From: Metalysinibacillus saudimassiliensis
GTDB lineage: Bacteria > Bacillota > Bacilli > Bacillales_A > Planococcaceae
Assembly (NCBI GenBank): GCA_000935965.1
Contig: LN483080.1
Coordinates: 1-46,354 of the forward strand
Length of the DNA stretch: 46,354 nt
Direction: 5' to 3'
Part shown: positions 40,424 through 46,354 of the stretch, one piece after another
How positions within the stretch are numbered: the first letter of the stretch is position 1
Layout of the letters: each line of letters opens with the position of its first letter
Program-made: the position numbers and the translations under genes
Notes under the pieces: model-generated
The model's database searches: none
The model's input: the letters and a program-made list of their open reading frames with translations, nothing else
What the model was told of the DNA's origin: nothing

Positions 40424-41377
40424 TTATTCGGTTTCTTCTGCCGTTTTAGAAATCTGCACTTTTACCTTAATTGCGTCCGCACCTAATTTTGAAATCCCCT
40501 CAGGCTTCGTAATTGGTACATTGTATGTTTTTGATTCTGTAAATTTCGCAACATCAACAGGTACTTCAATTGTTGTAATGGCATCCACAATAGATTTTGT
40601 ACCATATACGGTAATGAAGCGCTGCTCTGCCTTCATATCATCAATCTGCAAACCACTCTTTGGCTTACCCTTTTGCGTTAAAGTTATAGGTACATCTCTA
40701 CTATACTCACTTATATCAATATCCACCTTAACGGTTTTAGGGTTAACTTCAACATCTAGTTTATTGAGTTCTTTATCAAGCACACGAACATCTGCATTTT
40801 GTGTAAAGTGTTCCTTACTATTGTCACCTGCTACAGTTGCCTTAACATAGCTAATGCTATCAATGGTACTTTTAGCACCTGTAATAAAGACATTAGGTGG
40901 TGTTACATTTAAGCCTTTCAACACAAAGCCTTCCGCAATCGTTTGACGATTCATTTCGGCCTCTACTTTAAACTCTTTTGTTACGCGCTCCTCAATCTTA
41001 ATGTCTACAGTAGCTGGGTCAAGCTCAACATCTAACTTACGCGAAATATTTTCGTATTGTAGCTTTACCTTATGCTCACCAATAAGCAGGCGATTTAAAT
41101 CAATAAATACTTTAAAGTCACGAGAAGCTTTTACCTTTAGTACATCTTGCATCGGTCCTTTAATACGGACATCTACAACACTTGGTATACCTGTAACGAT
41201 TAAGTTATCCGTATCATAGTAAACTTCTACTGGCACATCACGTATCACATCTTCCTGTTCATTTACTGCGAGTCGCTCATTTGAGTTAATCTCTGAGCGT
41301 ACAGAAAAGAACAAAAGAATCGCAAGTGCCAATGAGGTTATACGTAGCACCCATGGGCTATCTATCATTTTATCCAT
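40424..41377 (-). CDS. cdaR: CdaA regulator CdaR (YbbR)
   Basis: The 317-residue protein has one N-terminal transmembrane helix (about residues 10-25, WVLRITSLALAILLFF) and three to four extracytoplasmic YbbR repeats, each a beta-rich unit with a basic or D-rich motif such as SVVDVRIKGP and STIDSISYVKA. It binds CdaA and tunes c-di-AMP synthesis. The start overlaps cdaA by 8 bp. The tail ends acidic (KTAEETE). Confidence 0.92.
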   Translation of the reverse strand: MDKMIDSPWVLRITSLALAILLFFSVRSEINSNERLAVNEQEDVIRDVPVEVYYDTDNLIVTGIPSVVDVRIKGPMQDVLKVKASRDFKVFIDLNRLLIGEHKVKLQYENISRKLDVELDPATVDIKIEERVTKEFKVEAEMNRQTIAEGFVLKGLNVTPPNVFITGAKSTIDSISYVKATVAGDNSKEHFTQNADVRVLDKELNKLDVEVNPKTVKVDIDISEYSRDVPITLTQKGKPKSGLQIDDMKAEQRFITVYGTKSIVDAITTIEVPVDVAKFTESKTYNVPITKPEGISKLGADAIKVKVQISKTAEETE

Positions 41378-42206
41378 TTCGATTCCCCCTTATTGACCAT
41401 TTGGAAGAAGACGAAACTTCGGATTTCGGACCAAACCATAACAAGCGTAAATGCTCTTCAAACTGTTCAAGCGTTAAATTACGATTAAGATTACCATTAT
41501 GTGCAATACTAATGCCACCTGTTTCTTCAGATACAACAATAGTAATTGCATCTGTTACCTCACTCAAACCTAGCGCTGCACGATGTCGTGTGCCTAGCTC
41601 TTTCGAAATAAACGGATTTTCTGACAGCGGTAAATAACACGCTGCCGCCATAATTTTTTTACGCTGCACAATAACTGCACCGTCATGAAGTGGTGTATTT
41701 GGTATAAATATATTAATGAGCAGTTCTGAGGTAATATCTGCATCCGTGTTAATACCTGTTTCAATGTATTCGTTTAAACCTGTTTCCTTTTCAATCGAAA
41801 TCAATGCACCAATACGACGTTTCGCCATATAGCTGACAGATTTCTTCATTGCTTCTACTAAGCGTGTCTGTTCTTCTTCCTCTTGACTGGCCGAGCGCTG
41901 GAATAACTTTCCTCGCCCAAGTTGCTCAAGTGCCCGACGTATTTCAGGCTGGAATATAATAATTATCGTTAAAAAACCAAAATTAATGACTTGCTTAAGT
42001 AGCCACTCTAATGTTTCTAAGCCAAAAAACCACGTACCAATGCGCGCAATCACGATAACAAATATACCTTTTAATAATTGCACAGCCTTTGTACCTTTAA
42101 TGAGCGTTAGTACTTTATAAATGACATACCACACTAAAGCGATATCAATAATATTTACGACAATCCCTAGCGGAGCTAAGTCTGTTAAACTTTCAAATGA
42201 TTGCAT
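41370..42206 (-). CDS. cdaA: Diadenylate cyclase CdaA
   Basis: ATG 42206 (MQSFESLTD) is the start. A purine-rich GGGGGATG precedes it, and the longer frame from 42248 would overlap the promoter. The 278-residue protein has three transmembrane helices (about residues 15-35, 40-60 and 65-85) and a DAC domain with HDGAVIV and GTRHRAALGLSE, the two catalytic motifs. It makes c-di-AMP from two ATP. The Cda-GlmM cluster links this signal to wall synthesis and potassium control. Confidence 0.95.
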   Translation of the reverse strand: MQSFESLTDLAPLGIVVNIIDIALVWYVIYKVLTLIKGTKAVQLLKGIFVIVIARIGTWFFGLETLEWLLKQVINFGFLTIIIIFQPEIRRALEQLGRGKLFQRSASQEEEEQTRLVEAMKKSVSYMAKRRIGALISIEKETGLNEYIETGINTDADITSELLINIFIPNTPLHDGAVIVQRKKIMAAACYLPLSENPFISKELGTRHRAALGLSEVTDAITIVVSEETGGISIAHNGNLNRNLTLEQFEEHLRLLWFGPKSEVSSSSKWSIRGNRNG

Positions 42207-42246
42207 GTGGCATCCCCCACTTTTCTTACGAATCCGTACAAACGTC

Positions 42247-42252
42247 ATTATA
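42247..42252 (-). promoter_or_regulatory. Extended -10 promoter of cdaA-cdaR-glmM
   Basis: TGATATAAT (minus strand; TATAAT at 42252-42247) is an extended -10 element. No good -35 is seen. It lies after the rsiW terminator, so the cda operon has its own start site. Confidence 0.6.
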
Positions 42253-42271
42253 TCACATTCTTGCTAGCTAA

Positions 42272-42306
42272 TAAAAAAGCAAAGTCGAGTGAAATTCGAC
42301 TTTGCT
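42272..42306 (-). terminator. Terminator of the sigW-rsiW operon
   Basis: AGCAAAGTCGA and TCGACTTTGCT form a perfect 11-bp stem with a 6-nt loop, followed on the minus strand by six U residues. Confidence 0.92.
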
Positions 42307-42308
42307 CG

Positions 42309-42935
42309 TTATTCGTTATCATCAGATTTATTTAATGTTACGACATCATTTGCCAGTGTCTTGATTTTATACCACAGCCACTCAAACGATTCGTTTATTT
42401 CATCGATTTGCCCCGTAACCATTGCTGTAGAGGCCATATAACGACCGTTAATCACGGTAATATTACCATCTACTTCACCCTCTACGACAATGTCTCCATT
42501 ACGTACAACGATATCACCTTTTACAACCTCACCTTTTGGCACAATGACCGTTTGACCGTCCACTACAAGATTAGGTTGTTTAGTTACAGAGAACTGCTGG
42601 TCATCATTAAAATGACCAAATAACGCTGCACTCATAAATAAACAAAACACTGCGGCCGCTATTAAAAATGGGTGTTGACGTAGCCACTTTTGCACACCAA
42701 AGTGTTTTTTCGGCTTTGGTAGCTGACTCATAATCGCCATTTCTAAATTCACTGGCGCTTCAACCTGCGCTGCACTTTTAACAAAAGCAATCGTATCACT
42801 TAACTCATGCATATGTTGTTGGCAAGCACTGCAATTTTGCAAGTGTTTCTTTAATTCTTGCTCATGCTCACGGCTAATGTCTCCGTCTAAATAATTGTGC
42901 ATATATTCTACAATATACTCAGGACAAGTACCCAT
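42309..42935 (-). CDS. rsiW: Anti-sigma-W factor RsiW
   Basis: The 208-residue protein has an N-terminal zinc anti-sigma domain (His31-x3-Cys35-x2-Cys38 in HLQNCSAC), one transmembrane helix at about residues 88-108 (FLIAAAVFCLFMSAALF), and an extracytoplasmic part of about 100 residues rich in beta strands. It holds SigW inactive until site-1 and site-2 proteolysis under envelope stress. It starts 12 bp after sigW in the same transcript. Confidence 0.92.
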   Translation of the reverse strand: MGTCPEYIVEYMHNYLDGDISREHEQELKKHLQNCSACQQHMHELSDTIAFVKSAAQVEAPVNLEMAIMSQLPKPKKHFGVQKWLRQHPFLIAAAVFCLFMSAALFGHFNDDQQFSVTKQPNLVVDGQTVIVPKGEVVKGDIVVRNGDIVVEGEVDGNITVINGRYMASTAMVTGQIDEINESFEWLWYKIKTLANDVVTLNKSDDNE

Positions 42936-42947
42936 GACGCTCCCCCT

Positions 42948-43511
42948 CTACAAATTCTTCAACTGTTTACGCAACGCTTCACGACCACGGTGAAGTCTTG
43001 TTTTTACAGTACCTATTGGCATATCTACAATTTCACTAATTTCCTGCAAGGATAACTCTTCTATATATTTCAGAACTATTATCATACGATATTTCTCAGG
43101 TAAACGACTAATTTCATATTGCACGCGCTCCTGTAGCTCCATCTCCTCTACTTTTTCAACTGGCAGCTTTTCATTTGTAGCAACCTGTGAATACATCGTT
43201 AATCCCTCTGTTCCCGCCACCTCAGCATCTAAGTAATAGTCGGGCTTTTTTTTACGGATTCGATCAATGCATAAATTTGTTGCAATGCGATACAGCCATG
43301 TCGAAAACTTTCTCTTTTGGTCAAAAGTATGCAAGTTTATATAGGCACGAACAAACGCTTCTTGCGTAATATCTTCAGCCTCCTGCTTATTGCCAAGCAT
43401 GCGATAGCACACTTGATACAGTCTACTCTGATAGAGGCTCACGATATCTGCAAATGCGTTTTGATCGCCTTTAAGCACTTGTTTTATTCGTTTATTCAAT
43501 AACGCATCCAT
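42948..43511 (-). CDS. sigW: ECF RNA polymerase sigma factor SigW
   Basis: ATG 43511 (MDALLNKR) is the start, with GGAGAGGAAG 6 nt before it. The TTG at 43529 is inside that site. The 187-residue ECF factor has region 2 (QEAEDITQEAFVRAYINLHTF, KFSTWLYRIATNLCIDRIRKK) and region 4 (LPEKYRMIIVLKYIEELSLQEISEIV, then TVKTRLHRGREALRKQL). It drives genes for antibiotic and envelope stress. A perfect SigW promoter precedes it, as expected of autoregulation. Confidence 0.94.
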   Translation of the reverse strand: MDALLNKRIKQVLKGDQNAFADIVSLYQSRLYQVCYRMLGNKQEAEDITQEAFVRAYINLHTFDQKRKFSTWLYRIATNLCIDRIRKKKPDYYLDAEVAGTEGLTMYSQVATNEKLPVEKVEEMELQERVQYEISRLPEKYRMIIVLKYIEELSLQEISEIVDMPIGTVKTRLHRGREALRKQLKNL

Positions 43512-43551
43512 TCGTGTCTTCCTCTCCAACTTAGCACTGTCTACTATATGA

Positions 43552-43577
43552 TACGGTCACGTGACAGTAAAGTTTCA
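43552..43577 (-). promoter_or_regulatory. SigW-type autoregulatory promoter
   Basis: TGAAAC (43577-43572), exactly 16 nt and CGTA (43555-43552) on the minus strand match the SigW consensus without mismatch. It lies about 40 bp before the sigW start codon. Confidence 0.93.
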
Positions 43578-43654
43578 TTTTTCCCGCGATTATACCAAAG
43601 TTTTTATGCTAATTTATTTTTCTTACACTTTCTTTATATCTACCCCAAAAAAAC

Positions 43655-43690
43655 AAAAAAAGAACTTTGTCTAAAATAGACAAAGTTCTT
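43655..43690. terminator. Terminator of the tRNA cluster
   Basis: AAAGAACTTTGTCTA and TAGACAAAGTTCTTT form a 15-bp perfect stem around TTTT. On the minus strand it directly follows tRNA-Lys and is followed by a long U run. Confidence 0.95.
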
Positions 43691-43696
43691 TAATAG

Positions 43697-43769
43697 TGAG
43701 CCATGTAGGATTCGAACCTACGACCCCCTGATTAAAAGTCAGGTGCTCTACCAACTGAGCTAATGGCTC
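43697..43769 (-). tRNA. tRNA-Lys (UUU)
   Basis: Minus-strand cloverleaf with acceptor GAGCCAT/ATGGCTC, discriminator A, D-arm TAGCTCAGTTGG, anticodon loop CTTTTAA (anticodon TTT) and T-arm GGTTCGAATCC. CCA is not encoded. Confidence 0.97.
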
Positions 43770-43780
43770 TTAATAAAAAA

Positions 43781-43855
43781 TGGCTGGGGTACCAGGATTC
43801 GAACCTGGGCATGACGGAATCAAAATCCGTTGCCTTACCGCTTGGCTATACCCCA
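43781..43855 (-). tRNA. tRNA-Gln (UUG)
   Basis: Acceptor TGGGGTA/TACCCCA with encoded GCCA, D-arm TAGCCAAGCGGTAAGGC, anticodon loop TTTTGAT (TTG) and T-arm GGTTCGAATCC. Confidence 0.97.
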
Positions 43856-43871
43856 TTCATTTAAATAAAAC

Positions 43872-43955
43872 TGGTGGAGAGGGGCGGATTCGAACCGCCG
43901 AACCCTAAGGAGCGGATTTACAGTCCGCCGCGTTTAGCCACTTCGCTACCTCTCC
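43872..43955 (-). tRNA. tRNA-Tyr (GUA)
   Basis: Class II tRNA with a long variable arm. Acceptor is GGAGAGG/CCTCTCC with ACCA, anticodon loop CTGTAAA (GTA), T-arm GGTTCGAATCC. The length is 84 nt. Confidence 0.97.
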
Positions 43956-43972
43956 AGGCTACTATGAGTTAA

Positions 43973-44048
43973 TGGTGGAGAATGACGGGCTCGAACCGCC
44001 GACCCTCTGCTTGTAAGGCAGATGCTCTCCCAGCTGAGCTAATTCTCC
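43973..44048 (-). tRNA. tRNA-Val (UAC)
   Basis: Acceptor GGAGAAT/ATTCTCC with ACCA, D-arm TAGCTCAGCTGGGAGAGC, anticodon loop CTTACAA (TAC), T-arm GGTTCGAGCCC. Confidence 0.97.
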
Positions 44049-44082
44049 ATAATGCTACGCTCATAGTATAGGCTATAAAAAA

Positions 44083-44157
44083 TGGTGACCCCTACGGGAT
44101 TCGAACCCGTGTTACCGCCGTGAAAGGGCGGTGTCTTAACCGCTTGACCAAGGGGCC
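44083..44157 (-). tRNA. tRNA-Glu (UUC)
   Basis: Acceptor GGCCCCT/AGGGGTC with ACCA, D-arm TGGTCAAGCGGTTAAGAC, anticodon loop CTTTCAC (TTC), T-arm GGTTCGAATCC. Confidence 0.97.
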
Positions 44158-44236
44158 TTCTCTTAAACAAGACAAGATTTATTATATCTCAACTTATTTA
44201 CTTTTGCAATACTTTTTTTAAAATAAGCAAAAAAAA

Positions 44237-44311
44237 TGGCTCCGAAGGTAGGACTCGAACCTACGACCAATCGGTTAACAGCCGATTGCTCTACCACTGA
44301 GCTACTTCGGA
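44237..44311 (-). tRNA. tRNA-Asn (GUU)
   Basis: Acceptor TCCGAAG/CTTCGGA with GCCA, D-arm TAGCTCAGTGGTAGAGC, anticodon loop CTGTTAA (GTT), T-arm GGTTCGAGTCC. It is the first tRNA of the cluster. Confidence 0.97.
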
Positions 44312-44339
44312 ATAATACTGTATCTCAAGCACAAATATT

Positions 44340-44367
44340 ATTATAACAAGCTATTAATAAAATTCAA
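44340..44367 (-). promoter_or_regulatory. Promoter of the tRNA cluster
   Basis: TTGAAT (44367-44362), 16 nt and TATAAT (44345-44340) on the minus strand precede tRNA-Asn by about 29 bp. The cluster can thus be transcribed apart from the rRNA operon. Confidence 0.75.
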
Positions 44368-44565
44368 GCCCTTATTCAACTTTTTTCGATAAATTTAACT
44401 AATCAATATATTATATATAAATAGTTTTACTTAATGTTTAAATATTTCTGCTTTATGTTCATTTTACCTTGACTTAGTTTTTACTGTACTGATACAATTA
44501 AGCCGAATCTATAGTGTTTGAATTTTCTAACAGTTGATAACTTACATGAACTAGGGGGTATTATT

Positions 44566-46128
44566 ATGGGAGAAATTAATTTAGTTGCACCAGCGCAATA
44601 CAATATTACACAGGAAGTTGAAAAATTTAGTCACCTCGACACACGTGACGCGATTCGTTGGCTTAATGATAGCGGTGATCGTCAAAATATTTCATACAAG
44701 CAGCTCGTTGAAAAAATGAACCAATATGCAAATGCTTTAACACAAGCTGGACTACAAGCTGGGGATCGTATGCTTGTCATCATTCCACGCTTACCTGAGG
44801 CTTACTTTATTTTTTTAGGCGCACTTAAGGCAGGTATTGTTCCTATTTCTTGCTCTGAAATGCTTCGTGCAAAAGATTTACAATATCGTATGGAACATTC
44901 AGATGCGAGTGGCATCGTATCTTATCATCAATTTACCGATGAAGTTGATAAAATTGATAGTAATATTACAGCCATGAAAATCAAATTAATTATTGGCAAT
45001 CCAAAAACTAATTGGCTATCACTAAATGAGCAAGCACTCACTCAGTCTACAAGTTTTGAAGCAGCTCCTACTAAAAGTAGTGATATGGCTTTCCTAGCTT
45101 ATACTTCTGGCACTACAGGCAATCCTAAAGCTGCAGTACACTCCCATAGCTGGGGCTATGCTCATGTTCGTACAGCTGCTACTAGTTGGCTTTGTGTTCG
45201 TGAAGGTGATTTAGTATGGGCTACAGCTGCACCTGGCTGGCAAAAATGGATTTGGAGTCCTTTCCTATCTACAATTATGCTTGGCGCAACAGCATTCGTT
45301 TATCATGGCGGATTCGATGTTACAAAGTATTTAACATTACTACAAGACGAAAAAATCAATGTACTCTGCTGTACACCAACAGAGTATCGTATTATGGCCA
45401 AAGTGGACGACCTTGGACAGTATGACCTTTCACACCTACGTAGTGCAGTATCAGCTGGTGAGCCATTAAATCGCCCTGTCATTGAAACATTCCAAAAGCT
45501 ATTTAATTTAAAAGTCCGCGATGGCTATGGCCAAACTGAAAACACCTTACTTGTCGGTACACTTGAGGACACAGATCTTCGTCCTGGATCAATGGGTGTC
45601 CCTACACCTGGCAATCGCGTATGCATTATTAATTCGGAAGGGAATGAAACAGCTGTAGGCGAAATTGGAGACATTGCTGTTCATCGTTCTACACCAGCTC
45701 TTTTTAAAGAATATTACCGCGACCCTGAACGCACACAAGCCGCTTTCCGTGGCGACTGGTACATTACAGGTGACCAAGCTTACCGTGATGAAGATGGCTA
45801 CTTTTGGTTTGAAGGACGTGGTGATGATATTATTATTTCTTCTGGCTATACGATTGGTCCATTTGAAGTAGAAGATGCTTTAAATAAACATGTTGCCGTT
45901 CAAGAATGTGCTGTTGTTGCTGCACCTGACGAAATTCGTGGTAATATTGTTAAAGCCTTTGTCGTATTACGCGATGGCTTTACACAGTCCGATGACTTAG
46001 CAAAAGAATTACAGGAACATGTTAAAGCTTTAACAGCACCTTATAAATATCCGCGTAGTCTTGTATTTTTAGCAGAACTTCCTAAAACAACATCAGGGAA
46101 AATACGCCGTGTTGAGTTACGTTCTTGA
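44566..46128 (+). CDS. Acyl-CoA synthetase (MbcS-like, medium/branched chain)
   Basis: ATG 44566 (MGEINLVAP) is the start because AGGGGG stands about 9 nt before it. The 16 extra codons from TTG 44518 have no such site. The 520-residue adenylate-forming enzyme has the AMP-binding motif YTSGTTGNPKAAVHSH (about residues 178-193), GYGQTENTLL, the hinge TGDQAYRDEDGYFWFEGRGDDIIISSGY (in parts: TGDQAYRDEDGYF, GRGDDIIISSGY) and the catalytic lysine near the end (TTSGKIRR). It resembles Bacillus MbcS and other acetyl/medium-chain synthetases. The acyl specificity is not certain. It has its own terminator and lies between the tRNA cluster and the 5S gene. Confidence 0.87.
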   Translation: MGEINLVAPAQYNITQEVEKFSHLDTRDAIRWLNDSGDRQNISYKQLVEKMNQYANALTQAGLQAGDRMLVIIPRLPEAYFIFLGALKAGIVPISCSEMLRAKDLQYRMEHSDASGIVSYHQFTDEVDKIDSNITAMKIKLIIGNPKTNWLSLNEQALTQSTSFEAAPTKSSDMAFLAYTSGTTGNPKAAVHSHSWGYAHVRTAATSWLCVREGDLVWATAAPGWQKWIWSPFLSTIMLGATAFVYHGGFDVTKYLTLLQDEKINVLCCTPTEYRIMAKVDDLGQYDLSHLRSAVSAGEPLNRPVIETFQKLFNLKVRDGYGQTENTLLVGTLEDTDLRPGSMGVPTPGNRVCIINSEGNETAVGEIGDIAVHRSTPALFKEYYRDPERTQAAFRGDWYITGDQAYRDEDGYFWFEGRGDDIIISSGYTIGPFEVEDALNKHVAVQECAVVAAPDEIRGNIVKAFVVLRDGFTQSDDLAKELQEHVKALTAPYKYPRSLVFLAELPKTTSGKIRRVELRS

Positions 46129-46133
46129 TATAC

Positions 46134-46170
46134 AAAAAGCCTCTCCAGTTATTTAGCTGAAGAGGCTTTT
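46134..46170 (+). terminator. Terminator of the acyl-CoA synthetase gene
   Basis: AAAAAGCCTCT and AGAGGCTTTTT form the outer stem with CAG/CTG inside, followed by T residues on the plus strand. Confidence 0.88.
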
Positions 46171-46185
46171 TACTACTTTAATTAT

Positions 46186-46224
46186 AAAAAAAACAAGTAG
46201 TTCACATAAATGAACTACTTGTTT
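46186..46224 (-). terminator. Terminator of the rRNA operon after 5S
   Basis: AAACAAGTAGTTCA and TGAACTACTTGTTT form a perfect 14-bp stem around a 6-nt loop, followed on the minus strand by eight U residues. Confidence 0.93.
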
Positions 46225-46230
46225 ATACGT

Positions 46231-46346
46231 GCCTAGCGACGTTCTACTCTCGCAGGGGCTAACCCCAACTACCATCGACGCTAAAGAGCTTAACTGCCGT
46301 GTTCGGTATGGGAACGGGTGTGACCTCTTTGCCATTATCACTAGAC
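46231..46346 (-). rRNA. rrf: 5S ribosomal RNA
   Basis: The minus-strand sequence from GTCTAGTGATAATGG to ACGTCGCTAGGC is a 116-nt 5S rRNA. Conserved blocks CACACCCGTTCCCATACCGAA, CGGCAGTTAAGCTC and GTAGTTGGGG are visible (first block in part: CACCCGTTCCCATACCGAA). Helix I closes as GTCTAGTG with CGCTAGGC. The 23S gene should lie just past the right edge. Confidence 0.97.
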
Positions 46347-46354
46347 TATTGAGT

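Noticed and set aside
43697..44311. Repeat or CRISPR array suggested by recurring GGTTCGAATCC
   Set aside because: The repeated pieces are T-arms of six different tRNAs. No CRISPR repeat-spacer pattern was seen anywhere in the window.
46153..46341. A small protein gene on the minus strand at the right edge
   Set aside because: It overlaps 5S rRNA and the terminator.

Overview
The window looks like chromosome from a low-GC Gram-positive bacterium of the Bacillales, most likely the Caryophanaceae/Planococcaceae (Lysinibacillus, Solibacillus, Kurthia, Caryophanon and relatives). The evidence is the Firmicute-type gene order sigW-rsiW-cdaA-cdaR-glmM-(yfkM)-glmS with a glmS ribozyme, a SAM-I (S-box) leader, B. 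subtilis-like homologues (YwqG, YvbK, YwnA, YfmS, YfkM, YwdK types), strong AGGAGG-type ribosome binding sites with frequent TTG/GTG starts, and a tRNA cluster next to a 5S rRNA gene. The genus call is inference only.

Layout. 1-586: 5' half of an IS1182-family element running off the left edge. 591-2306: nitroreductase, YvbK-like acetyltransferase and a LysE-family exporter killed by two in-frame stops. 2368-3661: YwqG-like protein and a YbaK/EbsC-type tRNA editing protein. 3757-7331: Fur-controlled heme-uptake operon (IsdE-like lipoprotein, FecCD permease, ATPase, small ankyrin protein, IsdG-type heme oxygenase). 7383-10426: tightly overlapped operon of acetyltransferase, Ogt, AlkD, a NUDIX gene cut by a 155-bp IS200/IS605-derived element, and RlmA. 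10465-12032: CsoR/CstR-like operator, DUF4395 protein and BASS/ACR3-like transporter. 12091-12783: scar in which a TnpB 3' end is fused to a second, truncated IS1182 copy. 12801-21870: methionine/SAM/polyamine block on the minus strand, namely metK-speA-speD-speE-speB behind an unusual structured leader, then metN-metI-metQ-M20 hydrolase behind a canonical SAM-I riboswitch. 21951-24253: BASS transporter and GlcD-like oxidase. 24440-26427: cell-wall amidase, a decayed small gene, and ywnA-doxX with palindromic operators on both sides. 26426-27246: unknown protein and a Mug/HDG-type DNA glycosylase. 27277-29046: apparently intact IS200/IS605 element with tnpA and tnpB. 29209-32262: DUF402-HAD fusion, DUF2798 protein, soluble chemoreceptor and DUF423 protein. 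32269-32420: MITE with IS1182-like ends. 32423-36159: MBL hydrolase, TSUP permease, and a TPR/degenerate-GGDEF protein with an unknown partner. 36348-43577: glmS with ribozyme, yfkM, glmM, cdaR, cdaA, rsiW, sigW. 43697-44311: six tRNA genes. 44566-46128: acyl-CoA synthetase. 46231-46346: 5S rRNA.

How the parts work together. MetNIQ imports methionine, MetK makes SAM, SpeA and SpeB make putrescine from arginine, and SpeD and SpeE use SAM to make spermidine. The whole route lies in two adjacent transcription units, one with a SAM riboswitch and the other with a leader whose fold resembles the SAM clan but lacks its signature sequences. CdaA/CdaR/GlmM/GlmS couple c-di-AMP signalling to cell-wall precursor synthesis, next to the envelope-stress sigma factor SigW. 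Mobile DNA has shaped the window repeatedly: two identical 502-bp IS1182 segments, three IS200/IS605-type insertions or scars, and one MITE.

No CRISPR array, prophage or defence island was seen. The points I rate highest are the metK leader, the exactly resolvable 155-bp element in the NUDIX gene, the ankyrin protein in the heme operon, and the DUF402-HAD fusion.
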